Source of the DNA: Variovorax sp. PBL-E5
GTDB lineage: Bacteria > Pseudomonadota > Gammaproteobacteria > Burkholderiales > Burkholderiaceae_C
Assembly (NCBI RefSeq): GCF_901827185.1
Contig: NZ_LR594672.1
Coordinates: forward strand, 1 to 64,000
Direction: 5' to 3'
Length of the DNA: 64,000 nt
Below are positions 1-8,063 of this stretch, piece after piece. Position numbers and translations under genes: made by a program. The notes below the pieces were generated by a model. That model ran no database searches. It had not been told where the DNA came from and saw only the letters and a program-made list of their open reading frames with translations. Position 1 is the stretch's first letter. Each line of letters starts with the position of its first letter.

Positions 1-1257
1 ATGGATAGCGCGATTGAGGATGGACTTGCCGACAAGTTGCCGGTGAGCCTGGTCAGTTCTCGAGTGACCATGGAGGACATAACGGCGCTGGGCGAGCGCT
101 TGGAAATCCAGACAGCTCGGCTCAAAGAATATCTCTTTAGCGGAACCGCCAAGAAGGCGCCGGAGTTCAATGCGACGAAGCTGGCGGAACTATGCGGAAG
201 GTCTCGCGACCAGATGTTGCGTCTACTCGACCGCGGGCTCGAACCTGGATTGAGCGATGGCATCAAGGGCAAAGCCGACGGCGGCAGTGAGCGCAATCGC
301 CGCTTCACCCTGTCTGAGGCCCGCGCCTGGGTCAAGGCGACCCGCAAGCCAGGCCGTCCCCCCGGCTTGCCGGGCGCCACCATAACGGTGGCCAATTTCA
401 AGGGCGGGGTCAGTAAAACTGTGACCGCCATGAGCACGGCTCAGGCCTTGAGCTTGAAGGGCTATGACGTCCTGTGCATTGACTACGACCCGCAAGGGTC
501 AATGTCTGCCCTCTTCGGCCTGACGCCGGGGTTCATACCCGAGAGCGAAACAGTGCTGCCCTTAATGATGCACGCGACCTCCGAGATTGCACGGGACACA
601 CTGCAGGAGTCGATTCAAGCGACGTACTGGGACGGGATTGACTTGGTGCCGGCCTCACATGCGATTGCTCAGGGTGAGTTCTATTTGCCCTTGCGGCAGT
701 TGGAAGCAAACAACCGGGGCGAGGAGTTCAAGTTCTGGGACGTGCTGAACAAGGCGCTTGATGCCGGGATTCGTGAACAGTACGACTACATCATCATCGA
801 CACCCCGCCGGCGCTGTCGTACATGAACATGACAACCATTTGGGCAGCCGACGCGCTGCTCCTGCCGCTTCCGCCCGAAGGCATCGACTTCGTCAGCTCT
901 GCGCAATTCTGGACGATGCTGTCGGAGCTAAGCACTGGATTGGCGTTGGGCCAGAAGGATTTCGCGTGGGTGGCTGCAGTGCCGAGCAAGGTGAACCACC
1001 AACGCATGTATACGAAGGAGATTCTCAAGTGGATGCAAGGTTCCTACGGAGACATGTTGACGCAAACGGAAATTCCCGACACGGCCGCCGTGGGAATGGA
1101 AGGGGCCAAGTACTCCACTGTCTACGACGTCGAACGGTACGCGGGTTCTGCTAAGACGCTCTCGCGCGCACGCGACGCTTACGACAAGCTGGTCGATGAG
1201 ATTGATTTCATGACTCGCCGGAAGGTGTGGCAGATTCCGGCGACCGAACAGGAGTAA
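1..1257 (+). CDS. parA: ParA-type plasmid partition ATPase
   Basis: This is a Walker-type partition ATPase that should position plasmid copies on the nucleoid together with ParB. The deviant Walker A motif KGGVSKT is at residues 134-140, the A-prime motif DYDPQGS near 161-167 and the Walker B strand IIIDTPP near 264-270. The first ~115 residues hold a predicted helix-turn-helix region, as in type Ia ParA proteins of P1 and IncP type, which also repress their own operon. At 418 aa the length fits that subgroup. The ATG is the first base of the window, so the promoter is not visible. parB follows after 4 bp, so the two are co-transcribed. Confidence 0.95.
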   Translation: MDSAIEDGLADKLPVSLVSSRVTMEDITALGERLEIQTARLKEYLFSGTAKKAPEFNATKLAELCGRSRDQMLRLLDRGLEPGLSDGIKGKADGGSERNRRFTLSEARAWVKATRKPGRPPGLPGATITVANFKGGVSKTVTAMSTAQALSLKGYDVLCIDYDPQGSMSALFGLTPGFIPESETVLPLMMHATSEIARDTLQESIQATYWDGIDLVPASHAIAQGEFYLPLRQLEANNRGEEFKFWDVLNKALDAGIREQYDYIIIDTPPALSYMNMTTIWAADALLLPLPPEGIDFVSSAQFWTMLSELSTGLALGQKDFAWVAAVPSKVNHQRMYTKEILKWMQGSYGDMLTQTEIPDTAAVGMEGAKYSTVYDVERYAGSAKTLSRARDAYDKLVDEIDFMTRRKVWQIPATEQE

Positions 1258-1261
1258 CAAG

Positions 1262-2230
1262 ATGGCAACAAAAGGCAGAGAACAACTGAGCGCAATCAGC
1301 GATGCAGTCCTGTCAGGTCCGACGTCGCCGGCTATGGTGCGGCAACGGCCATTGCCTGCGCCGACTCAGCTGATGAACCTGACGGGCGGGCACCTTGAGA
1401 GCAAGGCGGAGATTGAACGGCTCAAGAAAGAACAAGGCAAGGCTCTGGTAATCAGGCTAGACCTGTGCGATGACGGGCCATTTCATTCAAGCCCTCTCGA
1501 CCCCGTTCGCGTCGCGAACCTGAAAGCGAACCTAAAGGAGAACCCGCAAACGACACCGGCGCAGCTACGCCCGGCCGCCGCCGGACGGTTCCAGATTCTG
1601 GCCGGGCGTCATCGTAAGGCAGCTCTGCTTGAGCTGGGTCGGGAAGAGTGGCTTGTCACCATCCGTGAAGCGTCGGATGATGAGGCCGAACGAGTCACGT
1701 TTTATGACAATCTTCTTGCGCCTCAACTGACGGACTACGCGAAATACTTGGGCCTCGCGCAGCGGAAGGCTAGTCGCAGTTTTACAGTTCGGGAGCTCGA
1801 GACAGAGTCAGGGCTCAGCAAGTCGCAGGTCGCCAGGTTGCTTTCGTTCGAACGCTTGCCTGCCGCAGCCCGCCAGCTGGTTGCTTCTAAGCCGTCTGCC
1901 ATAGGGGCAAACGTGGTCGAACTGCTCGCGGCGCTTGCAAAGGACCATGGCGACCGCGTTGTTCAGGCCGTCGAGTTGGTCGTGGAGGGTAAGCTGAAGG
2001 CAAGCAAGGCGCCTGCGTGGGTGACAGCCCCCCCAAAAGAGAAGAACGCGGAACGCCGGAGGCAGCCAAGTACGGACCTAGCGGTTGACGGTACGCGCTA
2101 CGTCCGAATTAGACGCCGGGACGGCTTGTTGTCGATGGCTTTCACATCAGCGCAGGAAGCTGATGAACTTGAGAGAATCATTACTGAGCTCATCAAGGAC
2201 CGCATCGCAAAACTAAAATCGCTCAGCTGA
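1262..2230 (+). CDS. parB: ParB-family centromere-binding partition protein
   Basis: This 322-aa protein is the DNA-binding partner of the upstream ParA. The N-terminal ParB/Spo0J domain carries the AGRHRKAA box near residues 114-121, the CTP-binding and clamp-forming motif of the family. A helix-turn-helix stretch (LSKSQVARLLSFERLP) follows near residue 185. The C-terminal part, rich in basic residues, should hold dimer and DNA contacts. The gene ends just before a terminator hairpin and a set of palindromic repeats that are good candidates for its binding site. Family assignment is firm; the actual parS sequence is inferred. Confidence 0.92.
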   Translation: MATKGREQLSAISDAVLSGPTSPAMVRQRPLPAPTQLMNLTGGHLESKAEIERLKKEQGKALVIRLDLCDDGPFHSSPLDPVRVANLKANLKENPQTTPAQLRPAAAGRFQILAGRHRKAALLELGREEWLVTIREASDDEAERVTFYDNLLAPQLTDYAKYLGLAQRKASRSFTVRELETESGLSKSQVARLLSFERLPAAARQLVASKPSAIGANVVELLAALAKDHGDRVVQAVELVVEGKLKASKAPAWVTAPPKEKNAERRRQPSTDLAVDGTRYVRIRRRDGLLSMAFTSAQEADELERIITELIKDRIAKLKSLS

Positions 2231-2235
2231 AGTAA

Positions 2236-2262
2236 GGGGCCCTCGGGCCCCTTTGCTTTTCT
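2236..2262 (+). terminator. Rho-independent terminator of parAB
   Basis: A GC-rich inverted repeat (2236-2242 with 2245-2251) is followed by a T-rich tract five bases after the parB stop codon. It should end the parAB transcript before the repeat region. Confidence 0.8.
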
Positions 2263-2334
2263 GGCGCCCCTCTGACCCACACGAGAACAATGAGCTGCAT
2301 GCGCCGGCGAGGCTAACAAGGTCTGCTTCGCACG

Positions 2335-2555
2335 TTGTCCCTAGTAGGGACAAACTAGATTCCCTGGGACAGAGTTACCCCGCAGCGACGCATTTTCGAC
2401 TTCCAGCAGCGGCGTGACGGCGTCTTGTCCCTAGTAGGGACAAACTAAATTCCCTGGGACAGAGTCACCCCGCAGCGGCGCATTTTCGAATTCCAGCAGC
2501 GGCGTGGAGGCGTTTTGTCCCTAGTAGGGACAAACTAAATTCCCCGGGACAGATT
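2335..2555. repeat. 90-bp tandem repeats with 19-bp palindrome (candidate parS/centromere)
   Basis: The palindrome TTGTCCCTAGTAGGGACAA starts at 2335, 2425 and 2515, exactly 90 bp apart. The intervening 71 bp are also nearly identical between units one and two. The third unit diverges after about 40 bp. Each palindrome is followed 5-6 bp later by TTCCCTGGGACAG (one copy has TTCCCCGGGACAG), which repeats half of it. The position directly after parAB and before a KfrA gene suggests a partition centromere bound by ParB, but KfrA or an unseen replication protein could also bind here. Confidence 0.8.
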
Positions 2556-2666
2556 GCCACCACGCCTTCGACGTCCGCGAGCAGCGTGCAAGCGTCGAGC
2601 GACCGGCGAGTAGGACAGGTGAATTGAGTCCCTACCTGGACGGGGCGGGTTCGGCAGCAAGTCGTG

Positions 2667-2685
2667 TTGTCCCTACTAGGGACAA
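2667..2685. repeat. Fourth copy of the 19-bp palindrome
   Basis: TTGTCCCTACTAGGGACAA is the same palindrome with the central base inverted (C for G). It lies 152 bp after the third copy and is again followed by a TGGGGACAG half-site. It sits 40 bp past the 3' end of the leftward kfrA-like gene. Confidence 0.8.
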
Positions 2686-2724
2686 CCAAAATACTTGGGG
2701 ACAGCGGTGCCGCAGGCGGCCAGT

Positions 2725-3438
2725 CTAGGTGGTCCGCCCAGTGGGCTCATAACTGGATAAACGTACAGGACGCTTTTGGTCAAAGTCGAGTCGCGGAGGC
2801 ACAACAACGTCGTCACTGCGCTTACCTTGCTCAGCTAGGCGACCCTGAAGCTGATGCACGAGGACCCGGAGGTCTTCAGCCTGCTGACGATAAGCCGATT
2901 CGCGGGCACCAGTCTTATCCCCCGTTTGGGCGAGTTGCTCCTGGAGCATTCGACTCTCGGCGCGGGCCGCCTCAATAGCGGTCATGGCGTACTTCTGGAC
3001 GCCTTCGTAGCGCGCATTCGCCTTTGCGAGTTCGTCCCTCATCGCCTTCCGGTCGTCCTCGACGACTTGCGTGAGCGCTCTCACCTGCTCTGTAAGGGTG
3101 GCAACCAGGGCAGGGAAACTTGCAATCTCTGACGCTGCCAAGCGGACGCTGGCAACCGCAGCAGTCAGTGACTTCGAGGCGTCCGCAGCCTGAGCAATCA
3201 ACTCTGCGGCTTGCTGAGCTCCCACCCTATCGAGGGCCTCAGCAGTGGGGTCTCGCTTGTTCGGCAGGGGGCGCTGGCGGTCAGCTTCCCACAGCTTCAA
3301 CTCGCCGACGATTGTCTCGAAACTGCCCTTACCAAGCAGCTTCCGCACCAGAGTGGAGGTCGGGGCTGTACCGGCGGCGAGGAGCTGGTCGGCAATTTCC
3401 CGAACGCGCTTGCGGGTATCAGAGGGGGTTGCTGCCAT
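2725..3438 (-). CDS. kfrA: KfrA-type DNA-binding coiled-coil protein
   Basis: This is a 237-aa plasmid maintenance protein of the KfrA family. The N-terminal ~110 residues match the KfrA_N DNA-binding domain (RVREIADQLLAAG, then VRKLLGKGSFETIVGELKLW), and the rest is a long Ala/Glu/Arg-rich coiled coil. In IncP plasmids KfrA is an autorepressor that forms filament-like structures and assists stable inheritance. Here it converges on parAB across the palindromic repeats. A perfect inverted repeat at 3468-3481, about 30 bp upstream of the start, is a candidate autoregulatory operator. Confidence 0.85.
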   Translation of the reverse strand: MAATPSDTRKRVREIADQLLAAGTAPTSTLVRKLLGKGSFETIVGELKLWEADRQRPLPNKRDPTAEALDRVGAQQAAELIAQAADASKSLTAAVASVRLAASEIASFPALVATLTEQVRALTQVVEDDRKAMRDELAKANARYEGVQKYAMTAIEAARAESRMLQEQLAQTGDKTGARESAYRQQAEDLRVLVHQLQGRLAEQGKRSDDVVVPPRLDFDQKRPVRLSSYEPTGRTT

Positions 3439-3769
3439 TGTTGTGGTGGTGGTGGCTTAAGACTTGGCGTAAAGATTTACGGCCTGATTATCCCAGCTAA
3501 GCCGCAAACTGGTGCATTTCGTGAAACATCCACACACGTCAACTCGCCGTTCGACCGGTCCCAAGCCGCTAAGTCGTTGCCACACATCGATTATTCACAA
3601 CTGCAAGCCACCTTGTGAAAATGCCGTGAAACATTGAATTTGCCATCGCCTGCGTAACAGGTGGCAAGCGTAACGGGTGTAAATAGCTGCGCCTGGGTCC
3701 AGGCGCAAGCAGCCGAGGGTAGGGCGGCTAGCACCTGAACCGCTTTCTCGGACCGGTGCGGCGAAGGCG
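3439..3769. promoter_or_regulatory. Divergent intergenic region, possible origin or operator sites
   Basis: No gene is seen in this gap between kfrA and dinG. It contains the inverted repeat CGTAAAGATTTACG (3468-3481), a perfect match to the DnaA-box consensus (TTATTCACA, 3591-3599), two GTGAAACAT words (from 3521 and 3631) and a long palindrome TGCGCCTGG-GT-CCAGGCGCA (3688-3707). A DnaA box with repeats beside the partition genes would suit a replication origin, but no iteron array or initiator gene is visible here. Confidence 0.4.
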
Positions 3770-3791
3770 TTTAAAGCCTCTTTCTACTCTG
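3770..3791 (+). promoter_or_regulatory. Bipartite plasmid promoter motif upstream of dinG
   Basis: TTTAAA (3770-3775) and CTACTC (from 3784) are spaced as in the recurrent TATAAA-N9-CTAYACGG element found before many genes of this window. The match of the second block is partial. Confidence 0.5.
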
Positions 3792-3826
3792 TCGCAAGGT
3801 TGGGCCTTCTCGGGCCCTGGTAACTA

Positions 3827-5983
3827 TTGGACAGTATGGGACAGGTCATTCCAATCGCAAACGCAAGCCGCCTCGAATCATCCGACGCGGCTTTTACCTT
3901 CATCGACGAGTGCTACGAGCGGCTTGGCCAGCTCCCCGGCTTCATCGTCCGCGACGGTCAGGTTGAGTTGTCTCGGCAGGTTTGCCGTGCAATGGTGGCC
4001 GACGAGCCCATCGCTGCCGAGGCACCCACCGGCACCGGAAAGACCATCGCCTACTTGGTCGGCGCAATCGCTGCCTCGGAAAAGCTGCGGACCACAAAGG
4101 AGGTCCCGGTCGTCATCGCGACAGCGACGGTTGGCCTCCAAACCCAAATCATGCAGGGCGACCTTCCAACGCTGGTCAAGGCGCGCATTGTTCAAAGCGA
4201 GCGGGACGCGGTCGTGGCCAAAGGCCGCGGTCGCTATTTCTGCGTCAACTCGGCCGAGCGCATTTCCAACCAGGGCGACGCGGAAAACCAATTCGACTTC
4301 TTCGACCAGGGCTCCAACGAGAACGTCGATGTGTCCGTCGACGTGAAGTCAATGCTCGACCACTGGCGCGGCGGCGCCTGGAACGGGGACGTCGACAGCT
4401 ACCCGGACAAGACACCGGGCAGTTGGAAGGAAGTGGCAGCCAAGTCCGAGACCTGTCTCGGTCATAAGTGCGAGTTCCACAGCGAGTGCCCCTTCCTGGC
4501 GTCGCGCCGGGTCCTGTCGGAAGCCAAAATCATCGTGGCCAACCACGACCTTGTCTTGGCTGACCTGGCCATGGCCAAGGAAAGCCCCACCGATGCTCTG
4601 TTCCCCGGCGGCCGCTATCTCCTCGTTTTTGACGAGGCCCATCATCTGCCTGACAAGGCAATCGACGTAGGCTCGGCAAACCTCGTGCTCGACGACTGCG
4701 TTGCCAACCTCGGTCGGATGGCCGGCTTCTCGAAGGGGTGGCAGCGCAAGGGGGAGCTGGTGCGCCTGTTCGAGAAGGCCAAGCTCAGCGCGCACGATTT
4801 CGACACCGGTGGCCTGGTGAACGGGCTCGCTGGCTTGAAGGACTCCCTGTCGACCATCACGGTGGAGCCGGAGACCAATCAGTATCGCTTCCCGGCCGGA
4901 AAGCTCGACACCTCCGTGCTGAAGGCCGCGACCCATGCGCTGGACCATGCGCGGCTCTTGCAAGAGAGCATCAAGGAGGCCAGCGCGGCCCTCAAGAAAA
5001 CGAATCTTCCGGAGAAGAGCCCGGAATTGAAGGGGCCGATAGGCGAGCTCCTGTACCAGTGCGCCTTCTTCGGCTCGCAGCTGTCATCCATCGTCAAGGG
5101 GCTCGAGCTGTTCTCTGCGCCGGACCGGGCAGTTCGCTGGGTGTTCAAAGGCGGCACGCCGGAGGTGGCGAGCATTCACGTGTCGCCGCTCGAAGGCGCA
5201 GACGTCCTGCGTCGCCTGCTGTGGGACAGCGAGCGGGCCATCGTCGCGATGGTGTCGGCAACGCTTCAGGATTTCGACGGGTTTGACCGCTTCCGGGCAC
5301 GCGTCGGTGTCGGTGACGTGCTGCGCACGATGAAGCTCGACCCCATCTTCCCTTACCGCAACAACACCATCGAGCTCATCGACATGAAGTACAGCCCGCG
5401 CCAAGATGAACGGGAGAAGTACATCGAGGAGCTGCAGCTGAACATGCCGGCAAATATCGATGCGTCCGAGGGAACTCTCATCCTGTTTCCATCGCGCTCG
5501 TTGATGAACGCGCTGCTGCCGACATTGAACAAGCACTTCGGAAACGCGGTTCTTGCTCAGGGCGACCTTGGCATCAAGGAACTGATTCATGAGCACAAGG
5601 ACCGCATCGACCGGGGACGGGGCAGCATCCTGTGCGGCCTGGCAACAATGGCGGAGGGCCTCGACCTTCCCGGCGCCTACTGTGTGAACGTCATCATCTG
5701 CGCGATTCCTTTCGCAGTCCCGACCTCGCCTGTCGAGCAGGAGCTCGCCGAGGTCTTGGGCAAGGAGTACTTCGCCCAACGTGCGATGCCCGACGCACTG
5801 ACCAAGCTCATCCAGATGGTGGGCCGCCTGATGCGCCGTGAATCGGACAGGGGCCGAATCGTGGTCTTCGACAAGCGGCTCATCTACACCCAGTGGGGCC
5901 GAAAGATGCTGGAGGCCCTGCCAGGCTTTCGCAAACGGTCGATGCCTGCTTTGCGGCTGCCGCGGCCTGTCGCCGTCAAGTAG
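3827..5983 (+). CDS. dinG: DinG/XPD-family superfamily 2 helicase with iron-sulfur cluster
   Basis: This 718-aa ATP-dependent 5'-3' DNA helicase has Walker A EAPTGTGKT near residues 65-73, a DEAH box (FDEAHH, about 268-273), a VSATL motif and a C-terminal motif VI (QMVGRLMRR). Cysteines after RYF and in ETCLGHKCEFHSEC form the four-Cys iron-sulfur site typical of DinG and XPD. DinG resolves R-loops and replication barriers, and plasmid homologues may serve replication or transfer. The frame opens with TTG at 3827, but ATG at 3836 is equally possible because neither has a strong ribosome-binding site. It is transcribed alone. Confidence 0.9.
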   Translation: MDSMGQVIPIANASRLESSDAAFTFIDECYERLGQLPGFIVRDGQVELSRQVCRAMVADEPIAAEAPTGTGKTIAYLVGAIAASEKLRTTKEVPVVIATATVGLQTQIMQGDLPTLVKARIVQSERDAVVAKGRGRYFCVNSAERISNQGDAENQFDFFDQGSNENVDVSVDVKSMLDHWRGGAWNGDVDSYPDKTPGSWKEVAAKSETCLGHKCEFHSECPFLASRRVLSEAKIIVANHDLVLADLAMAKESPTDALFPGGRYLLVFDEAHHLPDKAIDVGSANLVLDDCVANLGRMAGFSKGWQRKGELVRLFEKAKLSAHDFDTGGLVNGLAGLKDSLSTITVEPETNQYRFPAGKLDTSVLKAATHALDHARLLQESIKEASAALKKTNLPEKSPELKGPIGELLYQCAFFGSQLSSIVKGLELFSAPDRAVRWVFKGGTPEVASIHVSPLEGADVLRRLLWDSERAIVAMVSATLQDFDGFDRFRARVGVGDVLRTMKLDPIFPYRNNTIELIDMKYSPRQDEREKYIEELQLNMPANIDASEGTLILFPSRSLMNALLPTLNKHFGNAVLAQGDLGIKELIHEHKDRIDRGRGSILCGLATMAEGLDLPGAYCVNVIICAIPFAVPTSPVEQELAEVLGKEYFAQRAMPDALTKLIQMVGRLMRRESDRGRIVVFDKRLIYTQWGRKMLEALPGFRKRSMPALRLPRPVAVK

Positions 5984-6007
5984 CAAAGGAGCCGCGGCGA
6001 GCCGCCG

Positions 6008-6030
6008 CATAAAAGGGGCGCTCTATACGG
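6008..6030 (+). promoter_or_regulatory. Bipartite plasmid promoter motif
   Basis: CATAAA (6008-6013) is followed by CTATACGG (6023-6030). It lies 36 bp before the first gene of the envelope-protein operon at 6067 and matches the recurrent element. Confidence 0.65.
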
Positions 6031-6066
6031 GGCACTGTCTTGACTTGCCCGCAAGGGCTGCCCCTC

Positions 6067-6459
6067 ATGCTTCACAAAGAATTCTTTGGCCTCATCTTCC
6101 TGGCGTTCGTCGCCTGGATTTTCTTGGCCGCATCGCCGGAGAAGCGCATCGAACGGGGCTGCGCTCCGATTGCCTGGGTCGGGAACGCAACCACGTCGTT
6201 GTCTTCGCTGGTGGTCCCCTCACAGCAGACGAAGGTTCAAGGGTGGTTCAACAACCTCGGCTACGGCTGCCGCTACGTGACCTGGCGCCTCATCTACCAG
6301 GACGCCTACAACGAGTGGCTCGCTACCCAGGGCCTCAGCCCTGACGCGAAGAAGCCGGCCGACGACGCTGCTGCTAACCCGGCGCAAAAGGCCGCCTCCG
6401 CGCCCGCTTCATCCACCCCCGCAGCGCCGGCCGCGCCCGCCGCCCCGGAGAAAAAATGA
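6067..6459 (+). CDS. Small membrane-anchored protein of the transfer region
   Basis: This 130-aa protein is not recognised as a known family. It has one N-terminal hydrophobic segment (FFGLIFLAFVAWIFLAA), a middle part with two cysteines and many aromatic residues (WFNNLGYGCRYVTWRLIYQ), and an Ala/Pro/Ser-rich tail that is probably disordered. ATG 6067 is preferred over an upstream TTG because AAGGG lies about 10 bp before it. Its stop overlaps the start of the DsbA-like gene (ATGA), so it is probably an inner-membrane or periplasmic partner in secretion-system assembly. Confidence 0.65.
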   Translation: MLHKEFFGLIFLAFVAWIFLAASPEKRIERGCAPIAWVGNATTSLSSLVVPSQQTKVQGWFNNLGYGCRYVTWRLIYQDAYNEWLATQGLSPDAKKPADDAAANPAQKAASAPASSTPAAPAAPAAPEKK

Positions 6460-7082
6460 CCAAGAAACGCCGCCATTTCCTTCAAGCCGTCGGGCTGGCC
6501 TGGGCTTGCGCACTCATGCTGCCCTCACTCGCCAGCGCCGCGCCTACGGTCGACGTCGTGAAAATCATGTCGTTCTCGTGCCCGGTCTGCCGCGCCGCAG
6601 AGGCCCAGGACGTTGCTATCGAAAGTGCGGTGAAGGCCGTCGGCGGGAGCTTCGTGCGCGGCCCGGTTCCGGTTGACCCGGCCGAGAGCGGCGCCAAAGA
6701 GCGCGTCTACTACGCCGCTCGAGGCGTTTCGCCGGCGGTGGCTGACACCATCAAAAACGCGATTTACCGTGGCGCGCAGGACCTCAGCATCCCGTTGGGC
6801 GAGGAAAACCAGGTGCTGGTTTGGCTCCAGCAGCAGCTGGGGGACATGCCGGAGAAGGACCTCACCGCTCTCTTCGAGGCCTCACGGGGCCCGCGCGGAA
6901 AGGGCGCACTTTCTCGTGCGGCAACCCTTGCCGTGTCAGTCGGTGTTGAGAGCCTTCCTGCCTACGTCATCGTCGTTGACGGAAGGCCCGTCTCCAGCGT
7001 CGACCCCACCTCCGTGCCTGGAGGCTCGCTGACGCGCCTTCGGGATGAAGTCATCTCCAAAGTGAAAACTCTCGCGAAGTAA
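6456..7082 (+). CDS. Exported DsbA-like thiol-disulfide oxidoreductase
   Basis: This 208-aa protein has a Tat-like signal (RRHFLQ) with a hydrophobic core and a likely cleavage after ASA near residue 28. A thioredoxin-fold active site CPVC follows at Cys42-Cys45, in the context SFSCPVCRAAE typical of DsbA. A cis-proline candidate (SLPAYVIV) lies near residue 170. It should introduce or exchange disulfides in periplasmic conjugation proteins such as TraV, TraH or TraF. It overlaps the preceding gene by 4 bp. A lone DsbC-like N-domain is encoded downstream at 12201, so the cluster carries separated pieces of a disulfide pathway. Confidence 0.85.
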   Translation: MTKKRRHFLQAVGLAWACALMLPSLASAAPTVDVVKIMSFSCPVCRAAEAQDVAIESAVKAVGGSFVRGPVPVDPAESGAKERVYYAARGVSPAVADTIKNAIYRGAQDLSIPLGEENQVLVWLQQQLGDMPEKDLTALFEASRGPRGKGALSRAATLAVSVGVESLPAYVIVVDGRPVSSVDPTSVPGGSLTRLRDEVISKVKTLAK

Positions 7083-7086
7083 CAGC

Positions 7087-7578
7087 ATGCCCATGATTGA
7101 AGTCCCCGCCCACGTCCAGCACGAGAACGTTCGGCAAAACCACATCGACGTCGTCGGCGGTACCAACTGGGACTTGTCCCGTTCTGCGGTCGAAACGCCC
7201 ATCACGCCGCTGCCGGACCCGGTGCCGCTCCCACCCCTTGAGCCTACCAATGGGTACCAGGCCGCACACGCCATGCCGGTGGAGGGCGCCACAGTCATCG
7301 TCGACTTCGCCAAGAACTCTGTGCTCATCAGCAAACAGACTGCTGCGGAGCTGCGCGGCCTTCACAAGAAATCAACCGTCCTGGTCGCCGGCCACGCGGG
7401 CGCGGGCGAAAAGAATCCCGCCAAGCTGGCGCAGCGGCGTGCCCAGGCTGTCGCCGCGAACTTAAAGCGTCGCGGCCACAGGGTCGAGGCGGTGCGGTCG
7501 TTCTCGAGTGAGGTGCCCCGCAGCCACACGTCCGAGGGCGCCTCGCTGAACCAGCGGGTGGAAGTATTTGAGCGCTGA
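7087..7578 (+). CDS. OmpA-C-like peptidoglycan-binding protein
   Basis: This is a 163-aa protein. The C-terminal ~95 residues resemble the OmpA/MotB peptidoglycan-binding fold: a VDFAKNSV strand, a VLVAGHAG motif, a helix LAQRRAQAVAANLKRRG and a final NQRVEVF. The N-terminal ~60 residues are Pro-rich, and neither a signal peptide nor a lipobox is obvious, which is odd for a cell-wall binder. ATG 7093 is an alternative start. It starts 4 bp after the DsbA-like gene. It may anchor the secretion apparatus to the wall; the domain call is good but the role is inferred. Confidence 0.7.
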   Translation: MPMIEVPAHVQHENVRQNHIDVVGGTNWDLSRSAVETPITPLPDPVPLPPLEPTNGYQAAHAMPVEGATVIVDFAKNSVLISKQTAAELRGLHKKSTVLVAGHAGAGEKNPAKLAQRRAQAVAANLKRRGHRVEAVRSFSSEVPRSHTSEGASLNQRVEVFER

Positions 7579-7598
7579 GTGCAAGGAAGACGCGCTCA

Positions 7599-7664
7599 TA
7601 TAAACGCATCTTCTATAGAAGGGGTGCCTTAAAAAGCCCCAGTAACCCCCGCTGAAAGCAGCGG
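7599..7664 (+). promoter_or_regulatory. Bipartite promoter motif with leader hairpin
   Basis: TATAAA (7599-7604) is followed by CTATAGAA (7613-7620). A small hairpin, CCGCTG-AAAG-CAGCGG (7649-7664), lies in the leader before the gene at 7689. Confidence 0.55.
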
Positions 7665-7688
7665 ACTCAGTACCCCCAGGAGACTCAA

Positions 7689-8048
7689 TTGATTCACGAC
7701 CTTTTCATCGTTGGTGAAATCCGCAAGATTACGGTGTCCACCCCCAAGGACCCCAAGAAGGGCGCCAGCGCTGTGCTTATGGTGCAGTGGGGCCCGGTGC
7801 GCGAACAAAGCGGCGGTGTCGTCGACTTCATCAACGCCGGCCAAGTTCGCATCCCCAACTACCGCTTCCCGAAGCTGCAGGACCGCCTCAAGGTCGGCCA
7901 GACCGTCAAAATCAACGGCCACATCCAAGGTGTCGTGAAGACCCTGGACGCCGACCAGTTCCTCTCGAACGAGCTGGTCGCCGACCGCGTGTTCATCCTG
8001 GACGAACCGAGCACGCCGGCGGAGGCCGCCGCAGCCGCCGCCGAGTAA
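7689..8048 (+). CDS. Conserved small protein, possible OB-fold, TTG start
   Basis: This 119-aa protein of unknown function begins with TTG, chosen because AGGAG lies 6 bp upstream and no other start fits. The body is beta-rich (IRKITVST, VKINGHIQGVVKTL, RVFILDE), which suggests an OB-fold or single-strand-binding-like domain, and it ends in an Ala/Glu tail like the acidic tails of SSB-type proteins. It sits between the OmpA-like gene and the transglycosylase and has its own bipartite promoter motif. The OB-fold idea is only a shape argument. Confidence 0.6.
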   Translation: MIHDLFIVGEIRKITVSTPKDPKKGASAVLMVQWGPVREQSGGVVDFINAGQVRIPNYRFPKLQDRLKVGQTVKINGHIQGVVKTLDADQFLSNELVADRVFILDEPSTPAEAAAAAAE

Positions 8049-8063
8049 ACCCCGACCTGGGCC

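Noticed and set aside
2335..2685. CRISPR array
   Set aside because: The repeated unit is 90 bp with near-identical interior sequence rather than unique spacers, and no cas genes are present.
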